A DNA stretch of 16,775 nt from the NCBI GenBank assembly GCA_028871195.1, contig JAGWNT010000085.1, positions 1 to 16,775 on the forward strand. The letters are read 5' to 3'. This DNA comes from REEB85 sp018971455. Lineage in GTDB: Bacteria; Pseudomonadota; Alphaproteobacteria; Acetobacterales; Acetobacteraceae. This document shows positions 1 to 7,394 of this stretch, piece by piece; the stretch's first letter is position 1, and the number at the start of each line of letters is the position of its first letter. Under the pieces are notes generated by a model, which was not told the DNA's origin, searched no databases, and saw only the letters and a list, made by a program, of their open reading frames with translations. The position numbers were made by a program, and so were the translations under genes.

Positions 1-984
1 ACGGAGGGTGTCCGCTATCGGGGCAAGCTCTTCCACATCTCCAGCGTGCACCGCATCCTGATCAACGCGACCTACACCGGCACGCATCACTTCAACCGCC
101 GCAGCAGCCGCACCGGCGAGACCAAGAGCAGCGACCAATGGATTGCCTCCGCCGTGCCGGCGATGATCGCCCAGGAGGAGTTCGACGAGGTGCAGGCCAG
201 CCTCGCCGCCCGCAACCCCAAGCGCACGCCGCCGCGCGTCGTCAGCGGCCCAACCCTGCTCACCGGCATCGCCCGCTGCGCCACCTGCGGCAGCGGCATG
301 ACCATCCGCACCGGCAAGGGCGGGCGTTACCGCTACTACGTCTGTGCCGGCTGCGCGCAGAAGGGCAAGACGCACTGCCCGGGCCGCAGCATCGGCATGG
401 CGGCGCTGGACGGCATGATCCTCGAGCATCTGGCGGATAGTCTGTTCACGCCCGACCGGCTGGCGGTGATCCTGGAGGCCTACGTCACCCGTTCAGCGGA
501 GGCCGACGAGGCGCGCGGCCGGCGGCTTGCCCAGGCCCGCGCCCGCGCCACCGAGATCGGCGGGCGGATGAGCCGGCTGCTCAATCTGGTGGCCAATGGC
601 AGCATGGCCGAGGACGACCCGGCGCTGAAGGACATGCTGGCCGACCTCAAGGCCCAGCGGCATGGCGCCGCCGAGGAGATCAAGCTGCTCGAGGCTGGCA
701 ACGCTGCCACCGGCCAGCCGATCACGGCCGCCAAGATCGCCCAATTGGCCGAGACACTGCGCATCGCCCTGCACAGCGATGACGTGGCCTTCCGCAAGGC
801 CTATCTGCGGTTGTTCGTCGATGAGATCGTCGTCGGAGATACCGAAATCCGCCTGCGCGGCCCAAAGGCCGCCCTCGCCAAAGCCGCCGCCCAAAACCAG
901 CTCCCAGGCGGTGCCGCCATGGTGCCCAGTTTTGTTCGGGGGTGGCGTCCCCGGCGAGATTCGAACTCACGGCCCCAGGATTAG
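1..984 (+). CDS. Large serine recombinase (site-specific integrase), C-terminal part; 5' end outside window
   Basis: The reading frame is open from base 1, so the gene starts upstream and the N-terminal catalytic resolvase domain with the active serine is not visible. What is present is the recombinase region (HRILINATYTG, then a typical QEEFDEVQASL helix), a zinc beta-ribbon with paired cysteines (CATC at about 277-288 and CAGC at about 343-354) and a charged helical region at about 480-720 resembling the coiled coil of large serine integrases. The family cuts and rejoins DNA at att sites to integrate or excise phages and integrative elements. The last 13 codons (943-984, residues WRPRRDSNSRPQD) are read through the 3' half of the opposite-strand tRNA-Arg gene. 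This strongly suggests that the gene sits at the element border, with its stop codon supplied by the target tRNA. Family assignment is firm; the target-site reading is inference. Confidence 0.9.
   Translation, partial: TEGVRYRGKLFHISSVHRILINATYTGTHHFNRRSSRTGETKSSDQWIASAVPAMIAQEEFDEVQASLAARNPKRTPPRVVSGPTLLTGIARCATCGSGMTIRTGKGGRYRYYVCAGCAQKGKTHCPGRSIGMAALDGMILEHLADSLFTPDRLAVILEAYVTRSAEADEARGRRLAQARARATEIGGRMSRLLNLVANGSMAEDDPALKDMLADLKAQRHGAAEEIKLLEAGNAATGQPITAAKIAQLAETLRIALHSDDVAFRKAYLRLFVDEIVVGDTEIRLRGPKAALAKAAAQNQLPGGAAMVPSFVRGWRPRRDSNSRPQD
943..984. other. Probable attachment site of an integrated element in the tRNA-Arg 3' end
   Basis: The tRNA 3' half, from the T arm to CCA, coincides exactly with the end of the serine recombinase reading frame. 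The integrase lies on the 3' side of the tRNA and points toward it, the usual layout where a genomic island or prophage abuts its tRNA target. The other att copy would be outside the window to the left, so the core crossover bases cannot be defined here. Confidence 0.55.
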
Positions 985-1019
985 GAATCCTGTGCTCTAT
1001 CCTGCTGAGCTACGGGGAC
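943..1019 (-). tRNA. tRNA-Arg, anticodon CCT
   Basis: On the minus strand a complete cloverleaf can be folded. The acceptor stem is GTCCCCG (1019-1013) paired with CGGGGAC (953-947), followed by discriminator G and an encoded CCA (945-943). The anticodon arm is CAGGA-TTCCTAA-TCCTG, with CCT at positions 34-36, which reads the AGG arginine codon. The T arm is GTGAG-TTCGAAT-CTCGC. The length is 77 nt including CCA. The gene is intact although an integrase reading frame overlaps its 3' 42 bases, as expected when an integrating element uses a tRNA 3' end as attB and rebuilds it on insertion. Confidence 0.95.
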
Positions 1020-1029
1020 ACCGCGTCCG

Positions 1030-1058
1030 GATATAGCCAACTCGCCCCGCCCTCGCCA
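1030..1058 (-). promoter_or_regulatory. Possible promoter of tRNA-Arg
   Basis: On the minus strand TATATC (1035-1030) lies about 11 bases before the first base of the tRNA, a plausible -10. A weak -35-like TGGCGA (1058-1053) sits 17 bases further up. The TATA-like string stands out in this GC-rich DNA, but the -35 matches the consensus poorly, so this is a tentative call. Confidence 0.4.
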
Positions 1059-1125
1059 GCCTGGCGTTCGGCCCGGCCGCGCGGCTGGGCTTGACGCATC
1101 GGCCCGCCGCCGCGAGCCTGCCGGC

Positions 1126-2127
1126 ATGACAGACCCCATCGCCCTGCACGCCCGCCTGCTCACCGTCGATACCCATATCGACATTCCCTGGCCCGACGGC
1201 GCGAGCTTCTTCGAGACCACGTCGCGGCGCGTCGATCTGCCGAAGATGCGGGCGGGGGGCATCGCTGCCGGGTGTTTCGCGGCCTATGTGCCGCAGGGCC
1301 CGCGCACCGCCGAGGGCCACGCCGCCGCCTTCGACCGCGCGCAGGCCATGCTCGGCGCGATCGGCGCCATGGGCCGCGACGGGGCGCGGCTCTGCGTCTC
1401 GGTGGCCGACATCACGGCCGCCCGCGCCGCCGGCCTCGTCGCCATCATCCCGGCCGTGGAGAACGGCCATGCCTGCGCCGGCGAACCGGCGCGGCTGCGC
1501 GCCTTCCGCGCCCTCGGCGCGCGCTACCTCACGCTCACCCATAACGGCCACAACGCGCTGGCCGATTCATCCAATCCGCGCCCCGATCTGGGCGACGCGG
1601 CCGAGGAGCATGGCGGCCTTTCGCCCGTCGGGCGTGCGGCGATCGCCGAGCTCAACCGCCTCGGCATGCTGGTCGACATCGCCCATGTCTCCAAGCCCAG
1701 CATGCTGCAGGCGGCCGCCGTGTCGCGCAGCCCGGTGCTCTCCACCCATTCCTGCATCCGCGCGCTGTGCGACAATCCGCGCAACCTCGATGACGAGCAG
1801 CTCGACGCGCTGGGCGCGGTGGGCGGCGTGGTGCAGATCACGGCGGTGCCGAGCTTCCTGGTTGCCGGCGGCAAGGCCGAGAGCGTCACCGTCGCCGACT
1901 ATGTCAATCACATCGACTACGCGGTGCGCCGCATCGGGCTCGCCCATGTCGGCATCTCGTCGGATTTCGATGGCGGCGGCGGCTTCGCCGGCTGGCACGA
2001 CGCCTCGCAGAGCGCCGCCCTCACGGCCGAGCTGGTCCGGCGCGGCTACGACGAGGCCGCCATCGCCGCCCTCTGGGGCGGCAATTTCCTCCGCCTGCTG
2101 GCGCGGGCGGAAGCGCTGGCCGAATGA
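1126..2127 (+). CDS. Membrane dipeptidase, peptidase family M19 (renal dipeptidase-like)
   Basis: This 333-residue protein is of usual length for bacterial M19 dipeptidases, dinuclear zinc enzymes that hydrolyse dipeptides, including some with a D-residue at the C-terminal position. The metal-ligand pattern is all there: DTHID (His17, Asp19), AVENG (bridging Glu112), DIAHVS (His187), STHS (His208) and SSDFDGG (Asp280). LTHN (137-140) and the C-terminal WGGNFLRLL are further family signatures. No signal peptide is seen, so it is probably cytoplasmic. The ATG at 1126 has only a weak upstream ribosome site, and TTGACG at 1091-1096 could be a -35. The aldo/keto reductase begins two bases after the stop, so the two are probably co-transcribed. 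The natural substrate cannot be inferred. Confidence 0.92.
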   Translation: MTDPIALHARLLTVDTHIDIPWPDGASFFETTSRRVDLPKMRAGGIAAGCFAAYVPQGPRTAEGHAAAFDRAQAMLGAIGAMGRDGARLCVSVADITAARAAGLVAIIPAVENGHACAGEPARLRAFRALGARYLTLTHNGHNALADSSNPRPDLGDAAEEHGGLSPVGRAAIAELNRLGMLVDIAHVSKPSMLQAAAVSRSPVLSTHSCIRALCDNPRNLDDEQLDALGAVGGVVQITAVPSFLVAGGKAESVTVADYVNHIDYAVRRIGLAHVGISSDFDGGGGFAGWHDASQSAALTAELVRRGYDEAAIAALWGGNFLRLLARAEALAE

Positions 2128-2128
2128 C

Positions 2129-2950
2129 ATGAGGCCCATCGCCCTGCCCGGCGGCGAGACCGTGCCCCGGCTTGGGCAGGGCACCTGGCACATGGGCGAG
2201 GGCGAGCGGACGCCGGCCGCCGAGGCCGCCGCCCTCCGCCTCGGTCTCGATCTCGGCCTGACCCTGATCGACACGGCCGAGATGTACGGCGAGGGCGGGG
2301 CCGAGGAGGTGGTGGGGGCCGCCATCGCCGGGCGGCGCGACGAGGTGTTCCTGGTCAGCAAGGTCTATCCCCACAATGCCGATCGCCGGGGTGTGGCGGC
2401 CGCCTGCGCCCGTAGCCTCAAGCGCCTGCGCACCGATCGCATCGATCTCTACCTGCTGCACTGGCGCGGCGCGGTGCCGCTCGCCGAGACCGTCGCCGGC
2501 TTCGAAGCCCTGCGCGATGCCGGCAAGATCCGCCATTGGGGCGTCTCCAACCTCGACACCGACGACATGGCGGAGCTGCCGCCGGGCTGCGCCGCGAACC
2601 AGGTGCTCTACAATCCGGAGCACCGCGGCATCGAGTTCGACCTGCTGGACTGGTGCGCGGCCCGTGCCATGCCCGTGATGGCCTATTCGCCGCTCGGCCA
2701 GGCCGGCACGCTGCTGCGTGCCGCGGCCCTCGGGCGGGTGGCCCGGCGCCACGGCGCCACGCCGGCGCAGATCGCGCTGGCCTGGACGCTGCGGCGCGAC
2801 GGCATCATCGCCATCCCCAAGGCGGCCGAGGCCCAGCATGTCCACGCCAATGCCGCCGCCGCGGCGATCGTGCTCACCGCCGCGGACCGCGCCGAAATCG
2901 ACGCGGCCTTCCCGCCGCCGCGGCGCAAACGGCCGCTCGCGATGCTGTAG
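2129..2950 (+). CDS. Aldo/keto reductase
   Basis: This 273-residue protein is a single AKR (beta/alpha)8 domain that would reduce aldehydes or ketones with NAD(P)H. The catalytic tetrad is visible: Asp48 (LIDTAEMYG), Tyr53, Lys78 (VSKVYP) and His111 (LYLLHW). The cofactor-binding C-terminal half is also present (YSPLGQAG, then IAIPKAAEAQHVHAN). The sequence resembles the short bacterial AKRs such as the YeaE/2,5-diketogluconate reductase group. The frame is open far upstream of the ATG at 2129, but homology begins only at MRPIALPGGE, so this start is chosen. It follows the dipeptidase stop after one base and is probably translationally coupled to it. Its substrate is unknown. Confidence 0.92.
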   Translation: MRPIALPGGETVPRLGQGTWHMGEGERTPAAEAAALRLGLDLGLTLIDTAEMYGEGGAEEVVGAAIAGRRDEVFLVSKVYPHNADRRGVAAACARSLKRLRTDRIDLYLLHWRGAVPLAETVAGFEALRDAGKIRHWGVSNLDTDDMAELPPGCAANQVLYNPEHRGIEFDLLDWCAARAMPVMAYSPLGQAGTLLRAAALGRVARRHGATPAQIALAWTLRRDGIIAIPKAAEAQHVHANAAAAAIVLTAADRAEIDAAFPPPRRKRPLAML

Positions 2951-2997
2951 GAGCCGAACACCTGACGCGGGCGGGGTTTCCTTCTATGGTGCCGCCC

Positions 2998-3603
2998 ATG
3001 CTCACCGACCTGCCCAATCTGCTGACCCTCTCGCGCATCGGCGCCATCCCGCTGCTGGTCGCACTGGCGGCGCTGCGCCTGCCCTGGGGCGATGTCGGCG
3101 CGTGCGCGGTGTTCGCCGTGGCCGGCATCACCGATTATTTTGACGGCAAGCTGGCCCGCGACCGCCGGCAGACCTCCGATCTCGGCCGCATGCTCGACCC
3201 GATCGCCGACAAACTGCTGGTCGCCGCCGCGCTGATGATGCTGGTGGGCACCGACCGGCTGACCGGGGCCGGGCTCTACCCCGCCATCGTCATCATGCTG
3301 CGCGAGATCCTGGTCAGCGGCCTGCGCGAATACCTCGCAGGCGTGCGGGTGCGCCTGCCGGTCACCGGGCTCGCCAAATGGAAGACCGGGTTTCAGATGG
3401 GGGCGCTCGGCACGCTACTCGCCGGGCATGACGGCGCGGTGGTGCTGCACCTGCAATTCCTGCCGGTGGTGCCGATCGGCATCGCCATGCTGTGGACGGC
3501 GGCGATCCTCACCCTGGTCACCGGGTGGGACTATCTCACCGCCGGGCTGCGCCACGCCGCCGCCCCGCCCCCCGGCAACGGCGCCCGCCCGGTCGGAGAC
3601 TGA
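2998..3603 (+). CDS. pgsA: CDP-diacylglycerol--glycerol-3-phosphate 3-phosphatidyltransferase
   Basis: This 201-residue integral membrane enzyme makes phosphatidylglycerophosphate from CDP-diacylglycerol and glycerol-3-phosphate, the committed step to phosphatidylglycerol and cardiolipin. The CDP-alcohol phosphotransferase signature DGxxAR-x8-GxxxDxxxD is complete (Asp49, Gly50, Ala53, Arg54, Gly63, Asp67, Asp71), preceded by Asp46. The N-terminal LPNLLTLSRI and LREILVSGLREYLA (about 100-114) are typical of PgsA. Hydrophobic segments lie on both sides of the motif and near the C-terminus. An alternative in-frame ATG at 2986, adding MVPP, has a better-spaced GCGGGG at 2971-2976, so the start could be four codons earlier. 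mobB follows after seven bases. Confidence 0.93.
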   Translation: MLTDLPNLLTLSRIGAIPLLVALAALRLPWGDVGACAVFAVAGITDYFDGKLARDRRQTSDLGRMLDPIADKLLVAAALMMLVGTDRLTGAGLYPAIVIMLREILVSGLREYLAGVRVRLPVTGLAKWKTGFQMGALGTLLAGHDGAVVLHLQFLPVVPIGIAMLWTAAILTLVTGWDYLTAGLRHAAAPPPGNGARPVGD

Positions 3604-3610
3604 CGCGGCG

Positions 3611-4153
3611 ATGAAGCTTCTCGGACTGACCGGCTGGTCCGGCAGCGGCAAGACGACTTTGCTGACCGCCCTGCTGCCGCTGTTCCTCGCGCGCGGCCTG
3701 ACCGTCTCCACGGTGAAGCACACCCATCATGGCTTCGACCTCGACCAGCCGGGCAAGGATAGCTGGCGCCACCGCGCCGCCGGCGCGCACGAGGTGCTGA
3801 TCGCCTCCGGCGCGCGCTGGGCGCTGCTGCACGAGCTGGCCGGGCCGGAACCCGAGCTGCCGGCCCTGCTCGCCCGCCTCGCCCCGGTCGATCTCGTTCT
3901 CATCGAAGGGTTCAAGGCCAATCCCCACCCGAAGATCGAAATCCACCGCCCGGCCCTCGGCCACGCGCCGCTTTGGCCCGGCCGCGCCGACATCGTCGCC
4001 ATCGCCGCCGACACCGCCATCGCCCCCGCCGGCCACGCCGCGCCGCCGCCCGTTCTTGCGCTGAACGACCCCGCGGCCATCGCCGCCTGGGCCTGCGCCT
4101 TCCTGGCCCTGCCCGCCCGCGATGACCGCGCTCCCGCCGACCTCCCATCTTGA
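3611..4153 (+). CDS. mobB: Molybdopterin-guanine dinucleotide biosynthesis adapter protein MobB
   Basis: This 180-residue P-loop NTPase has a Walker A motif GWSGSGKTT at residues 8-16, the MobB-type TVKHTHHGFDLDQPGKDSWRH block (about 36-56) and LVLIEGFKANPHPKIEIHR (about 97-115). MobB binds GTP and assists MobA in attaching GMP to molybdopterin, giving the bis-MGD cofactor of DMSO-reductase-family enzymes such as nitrate reductase and formate dehydrogenase. It starts just after the pgsA stop with GGAGA upstream. Its presence beside moaD and moaE supports a molybdenum cofactor group. MobA is not in the window. Confidence 0.93.
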   Translation: MKLLGLTGWSGSGKTTLLTALLPLFLARGLTVSTVKHTHHGFDLDQPGKDSWRHRAAGAHEVLIASGARWALLHELAGPEPELPALLARLAPVDLVLIEGFKANPHPKIEIHRPALGHAPLWPGRADIVAIAADTAIAPAGHAAPPPVLALNDPAAIAAWACAFLALPARDDRAPADLPS

Positions 4154-4236
4154 GAATGCGCCGGGCGAGGGGCACATTGGCAGGGCCACGCACCTGGACC
4201 GTCCTCCGGCGGCCGCGCAACACGAAAGAGCTCCGA

Positions 4237-4851
4237 ATGCGCCTTCCCGCCCCGATTCCGGCGCTCGCCCCAACGCTCACCTTGGCGCTGACCCTGGCGC
4301 TGGGCGCGTGTGCCGCCCCGGGCGAGTATGTCGGCAGCCCGTTCGACGGCGCCGGCGGCTTTCTCAGCGACACGCTGGTCACCCGCACGGCCCCCAACCG
4401 CCCCCCGATCGCCAGCGAGAACATGCGTCGCGTGCAGGGAGAGGCCGCCGCGCTGCCGCCGCTGCTGCCCGAGCCGGGCAATGTCTGGCCGCCGCCGCCC
4501 ACGCCGGACCCGACCCTGGCCGACCTCGAGCGCCAGCAGAGCGGCCAGCCCCTGCCTGGTCAGCCCCAGCCTGGTCAGTCCCAGCCTGGTCAGTCCCAGT
4601 CTGGCCAACCGGCGCCGCAATCCGCGGCCCAGCCGCTCGGCCAGTCCCCTGGCCTGCCCCGGGACCAGCCCGCCCCCACCGGCACGGTGCAGACCAGCCA
4701 GGGCCCGGCGATCATCCGCAATGATGCCAATGGCCAGCAGAGCTACACCCTGCCGAACGGCCAGCACGGCCGGGCCATCAACAACGGCAACGGCACCATC
4801 ACGCTGATCGGCAATGACGGCAGCGTGCAATCCGTGCCCGCGCCGCGCTGA
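4237..4851 (+). CDS. Putative lipoprotein with glutamine/proline/glycine-rich repeats
   Basis: I do not recognise a family for this 204-residue protein. It begins with a lipoprotein signal peptide: a short N-terminal MR, a hydrophobic stretch with repeated TLAL units, and a lipobox LGAC with the modified cysteine at residue 25. A low-complexity segment follows (about residues 102-126), built from five-residue units of the type PGQSQ, then a Gln/Pro-rich linker. A compact tail follows, with Gly/Asn-rich repeats (IIRNDANGQQSYTLPNGQHG) that look like short beta strands. The ATG at 4237 has GAAAGAG (4224-4230) at good spacing. The frame opens earlier, but only this start yields a signal peptide. 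A tethered periplasmic or outer-membrane protein with a flexible spacer is likely. Placement between mobB and moaD is unusual and suggests no functional link. Confidence 0.75.
   Translation: MRLPAPIPALAPTLTLALTLALGACAAPGEYVGSPFDGAGGFLSDTLVTRTAPNRPPIASENMRRVQGEAAALPPLLPEPGNVWPPPPTPDPTLADLERQQSGQPLPGQPQPGQSQPGQSQSGQPAPQSAAQPLGQSPGLPRDQPAPTGTVQTSQGPAIIRNDANGQQSYTLPNGQHGRAINNGNGTITLIGNDGSVQSVPAPR
4540..4614 (+). repeat. 15-bp tandem repeat inside the lipoprotein gene
   Basis: Three units of CCTGGTCAGYCCCAG (4555-4599) differ by only one base and are flanked by a diverged unit on each side (4540-4554 and 4600-4614). Each unit is an exact multiple of three and encodes five residues, PGQ[PS]Q, so changes in copy number would lengthen or shorten the linker without a frameshift. 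Confidence 0.85.
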
Positions 4852-4870
4852 CGGCGTGACGAGCCGGCCG

Positions 4871-5143
4871 ATGGGCGCGACCGCGGCTCCCCTGCACATC
4901 CTCTATTTCGCGTGGCTGCGCGAGCGCGTCGGCCTTGGTGCGGAGGAGGTGACGCCGCCGCCCGGCATCGCCACCGTCGGCGCGCTGGCCGAGTGGCTGG
5001 CCGGCCGCAGCCCCGGCCACGGCGCGGCCTTCGCCCAGCGCGCCAGCATACGCTGCGCCGTGAACCAGGATTTCGCCGGTCCCGACACGGCGATCCACCC
5101 CGGCGACGAGGTCGCCTTCTTCCCCCCCGTCACCGGCGGCTGA
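4871..5143 (+). CDS. moaD: Molybdopterin synthase sulfur-carrier subunit MoaD
   Basis: This 90-residue protein has the ubiquitin-like fold expected for MoaD: the N-terminal strand LHILYFAWLRERVG, NQDFAGPDTAIHPGDEVAFFPPVTGG at the end, and the C-terminal Gly-Gly (89-90) that is adenylated and then thiocarboxylated to donate sulfur to precursor Z (cPMP). The ATG at 4871 is preferred because homology starts there; the upstream extension is not MoaD-like. moaE starts one base after its stop, consistent with coupled production of the two subunits of the synthase. Confidence 0.93.
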   Translation: MGATAAPLHILYFAWLRERVGLGAEEVTPPPGIATVGALAEWLAGRSPGHGAAFAQRASIRCAVNQDFAGPDTAIHPGDEVAFFPPVTGG

Positions 5144-5144
5144 C

Positions 5145-5606
5145 ATGGCCCGCGTGCGCGTGCAGACGGAGGATTTCGACGTCGCCGCCGAAACCGCGGC
5201 ACTGACCGCCGGGCGCGCGGATATCGGCGGCATCGGCTGCTTCATCGGCACCGTGCGCGGCGGCGACATCACCGCCCTGCGGCTCGAGCATTACCCGGGC
5301 ATGACCGAGCGGGCGATGGCGGCGATCGCGGCCGAGGCGGAGGCGCGCTGGTCGCTGCTCGGCTGCACGCTGGTCCACCGGGTCGGCGCGCTGGCGCCCG
5401 GCGCCAACATCGTGCTCGTGCTGGCCGCCGCCGCCCACCGCCAGGCAGCACTGGACGCCACCGCCTTCCTGATCGACTGGCTCAAGACCCGCGCGCCGTT
5501 CTGGAAGCAGGAAGCCCACGCCGACGGCCGCGCCACCTGGGTCGATGCGCGCGAGGCCGACGACGCGGCCGCCGCCCGCTGGGGCGCGTTCACCGGCGCC
5601 GGGTGA
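5145..5606 (+). CDS. moaE: Molybdopterin synthase catalytic subunit MoaE
   Basis: This 153-residue protein matches MoaE in length and motifs: IGCFIGTVRGGD (Arg38), LEHYPGM, an AHRQAA segment with the conserved His-Arg (98-99) and DWLKTRAPFWKQE carrying the catalytic lysines (Lys114 and Lys121). MoaE converts cyclic pyranopterin monophosphate to molybdopterin with the sulfur carried by MoaD. It immediately follows moaD, forming the standard MoaDE pair. moaA, moaC and mobA are not in the window. Confidence 0.95.
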   Translation: MARVRVQTEDFDVAAETAALTAGRADIGGIGCFIGTVRGGDITALRLEHYPGMTERAMAAIAAEAEARWSLLGCTLVHRVGALAPGANIVLVLAAAAHRQAALDATAFLIDWLKTRAPFWKQEAHADGRATWVDAREADDAAAARWGAFTGAG

Positions 5607-5664
5607 TCTTCGCGGTTTGTTCATTCCTCGCTGGCAGCCTGGGCCACCCGCAAGGTGAACCCGC

Positions 5665-7257
5665 GTGCCGCCCGACGATGCCCGCCTTCCCCGCCCGACC
5701 CTGATCGACCTCCTCGCCGAGGCGGTGGCACTGCACCGCGCCGGAGACCTGGTGGCCGCGGAACAGCGCTACCACGCCGTGCTGGACCGCGAGCCGGAAC
5801 AGAGTCTGGCCCTGCACATGCTGGGTGCGCTCTGCCTGACGACCGGCCGCGCAACGGCGGCCGTGCCGCTGCTGGAGGCCGCGCTGCGCGATCGCGCCGG
5901 CCATGCCGGACTATGGGCCACCCTGGCACTCGCCCGGCTAGCCAAAGGCGCGCCGGCGGAGGCACTGACAGCCGCGCGCCAGGCCATTCGGCTGGCCCCG
6001 GACGCCGCCGAACCCCGGTTCGCCGAAGGCGCCTCACTGCGCGCCCTGCATCGCGCGCGCGAGGCCGTCACCGCGCTGCGCGCCGCCATCGCCGCGGCCC
6101 CCGGCCACGCCGCCGCCCATCTCGCCCTCGGCAATGCCCTGCTCGACACCGGCGCGCCGGATTCCGGCGAGGCCGCGCTGCGGCAGGCTCTGGCGCTCGA
6201 CCCCGGGCTCGCCGAAGGCTGGGCCAGCCTCGGCTGCGCTCTCGCCGATGCCGGCCGGCCCGACGAGGCCATCGCCGCCTGCGACACGGCAATCCGCCTG
6301 CGCCCGGATTTTGCCGAGGCCCACTGGAATCGCGGCGTCGCCCACCTCCTCGCCGGCGATTTCGCCCGCGGCTGGCAGGATTACGAGTGGCGCAAACGGC
6401 ACCCGCGCCACGCCGCCGCGTTCCGCCGCCTGCCCACCCGCGAGTGGCAGGGCGAGACCCTCGAGGGCCACCGGCTGCTCGTCCTGGCCGAGCAGGGGCT
6501 TGGCGACGCCATCCAGTTCGCCCGTTTCGTCCCCGAACTCGCGGCGCGCGGCGCGGCCGTGCTGCTGGCCTGCGCCACCCCGCTGCTCGGTCTGCTCGAT
6601 GCCCTGCCCGGCCTCGCCGGCATCACCGACCGTGCCGCCGCACCGCCGCCCCATGATCTCTGGGTGGACCAGATGAGCCTGCCCCGCCTGCTCGGCACGC
6701 GGCCCGCCACCATCCCCGGCGCCGCCGGCTACCTGCCCTGCCCACGCCGCCGGTCCGGGCCCGGCCGGCGCATCGGCCTCGTCTGGGCGGGCAATCCGCT
6801 GCACTCCAACGATGCCCGGCGCTCCGTGCCGCTGGCCGCCCTCGCGCCCCTGCTGGCGGAGGCCGATCTCGCGCCCGGCCTCACCCGCGACCTCTCATGG
6901 GTCAGCCTCCAGCACGGCCCGCGCGGCGCCGAAGGCGCCGGCCATGGGCTGCCGGCCCCCGACCTGCCGGACTTCGCCGCCACCGCGGCCCTGGTCGCCG
7001 GTCTGGACCTGGTGATCGCCGCCGACACCTCGACCGCCCACCTCGCCGGCGCCATGGGTGTGCCGGTCTGGCTCATGCTGCCCCACGCGCCGGACTGGCG
7101 CTGGATGACCGGGCGCGCGGACACGCCCTGGTACGCCTCGATGCGCCTCTTCCGCCAGCCGGCCCCGGGCGACTGGAACGGCGTCGTGGCGGCACTCGGC
7201 GCTGCGCTTGCCGCCCGCTACCCCACCCGCAGCCGCCCCGCCAGCCACGGCCGATAG
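5665..7257 (+). CDS. TPR protein fused to a GT9-like glycosyltransferase domain
   Basis: This 530-residue protein starts at GTG 5665, seven bases after a good AAGGTG ribosome site (5652-5657). Residues about 13-245 hold six to seven tetratricopeptide repeats (for example LAEAVALHRAGDLVAAEQRY). Residues about 270-515 resemble the ADP-heptose--LPS heptosyltransferase (GT9) fold, with LVLAEQGLGDAIQFARFVPEL, IGLVWAGNP and the sugar-nucleotide-binding-like DLVIAADTSTAHLAGAMG (Asp454 to Gly465). No signal peptide or membrane segment is seen. Proteins of this layout are common in alphaproteobacteria, and a role in glycosylating a protein or surface glycan is plausible, but donor and acceptor are unknown. 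It has a 58-base gap after moaE and may be transcribed alone. Confidence 0.82.
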   Translation: MPPDDARLPRPTLIDLLAEAVALHRAGDLVAAEQRYHAVLDREPEQSLALHMLGALCLTTGRATAAVPLLEAALRDRAGHAGLWATLALARLAKGAPAEALTAARQAIRLAPDAAEPRFAEGASLRALHRAREAVTALRAAIAAAPGHAAAHLALGNALLDTGAPDSGEAALRQALALDPGLAEGWASLGCALADAGRPDEAIAACDTAIRLRPDFAEAHWNRGVAHLLAGDFARGWQDYEWRKRHPRHAAAFRRLPTREWQGETLEGHRLLVLAEQGLGDAIQFARFVPELAARGAAVLLACATPLLGLLDALPGLAGITDRAAAPPPHDLWVDQMSLPRLLGTRPATIPGAAGYLPCPRRRSGPGRRIGLVWAGNPLHSNDARRSVPLAALAPLLAEADLAPGLTRDLSWVSLQHGPRGAEGAGHGLPAPDLPDFAATAALVAGLDLVIAADTSTAHLAGAMGVPVWLMLPHAPDWRWMTGRADTPWYASMRLFRQPAPGDWNGVVAALGAALAARYPTRSRPASHGR

Positions 7258-7319
7258 AAGCGCCCCACCCTCAGCCCGCGCCACACCGGATCGGCGGCGA
7301 CAAACACCCCCGCCGGAGC

Positions 7320-7333
7320 TTGACCCAGGTCAG
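7320..7333 (+). promoter_or_regulatory. FNR/FixK box upstream of pta-ackA
   Basis: TTGACCCAGGTCAG matches the FNR/FixK consensus TTGAY-N4-RTCAA at all defined bases except the last. It lies 61 bases before the pta start. Placed at -41.5, it predicts a start of transcription near 7368 and a -10 at about 7356-7361, where the sequence is TATGAG, preceded by TG two bases up (extended -10). This is the arrangement of an FNR-type class II activated promoter. Confidence 0.7.
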
Positions 7334-7352
7334 CGCCGGAGCGGCGGCCATC

Positions 7353-7361
7353 TGATATGAG
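7353..7361 (+). promoter_or_regulatory. Extended -10 element of the pta-ackA promoter
   Basis: TGATATGAG (TG-N-TATGAG) begins 20 bases after the FNR/FixK box, and its hexamer starts 23 bases after the box end. No good -35 hexamer is present, because the box occupies that place, which is typical for a promoter that depends on an activator. Confidence 0.55.
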
Positions 7362-7394
7362 GGGCGGATCGACCGGCACGAGAGGATGTGGGTG

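Noticed and set aside
3727..4899. Long minus-strand open frame with RLGLT-type repeats
   Set aside because: It is the antisense reading of mobB and of the lipoprotein gene's 15-bp repeats; the GC-rich third-position bias keeps such frames open. No start signal or family match.
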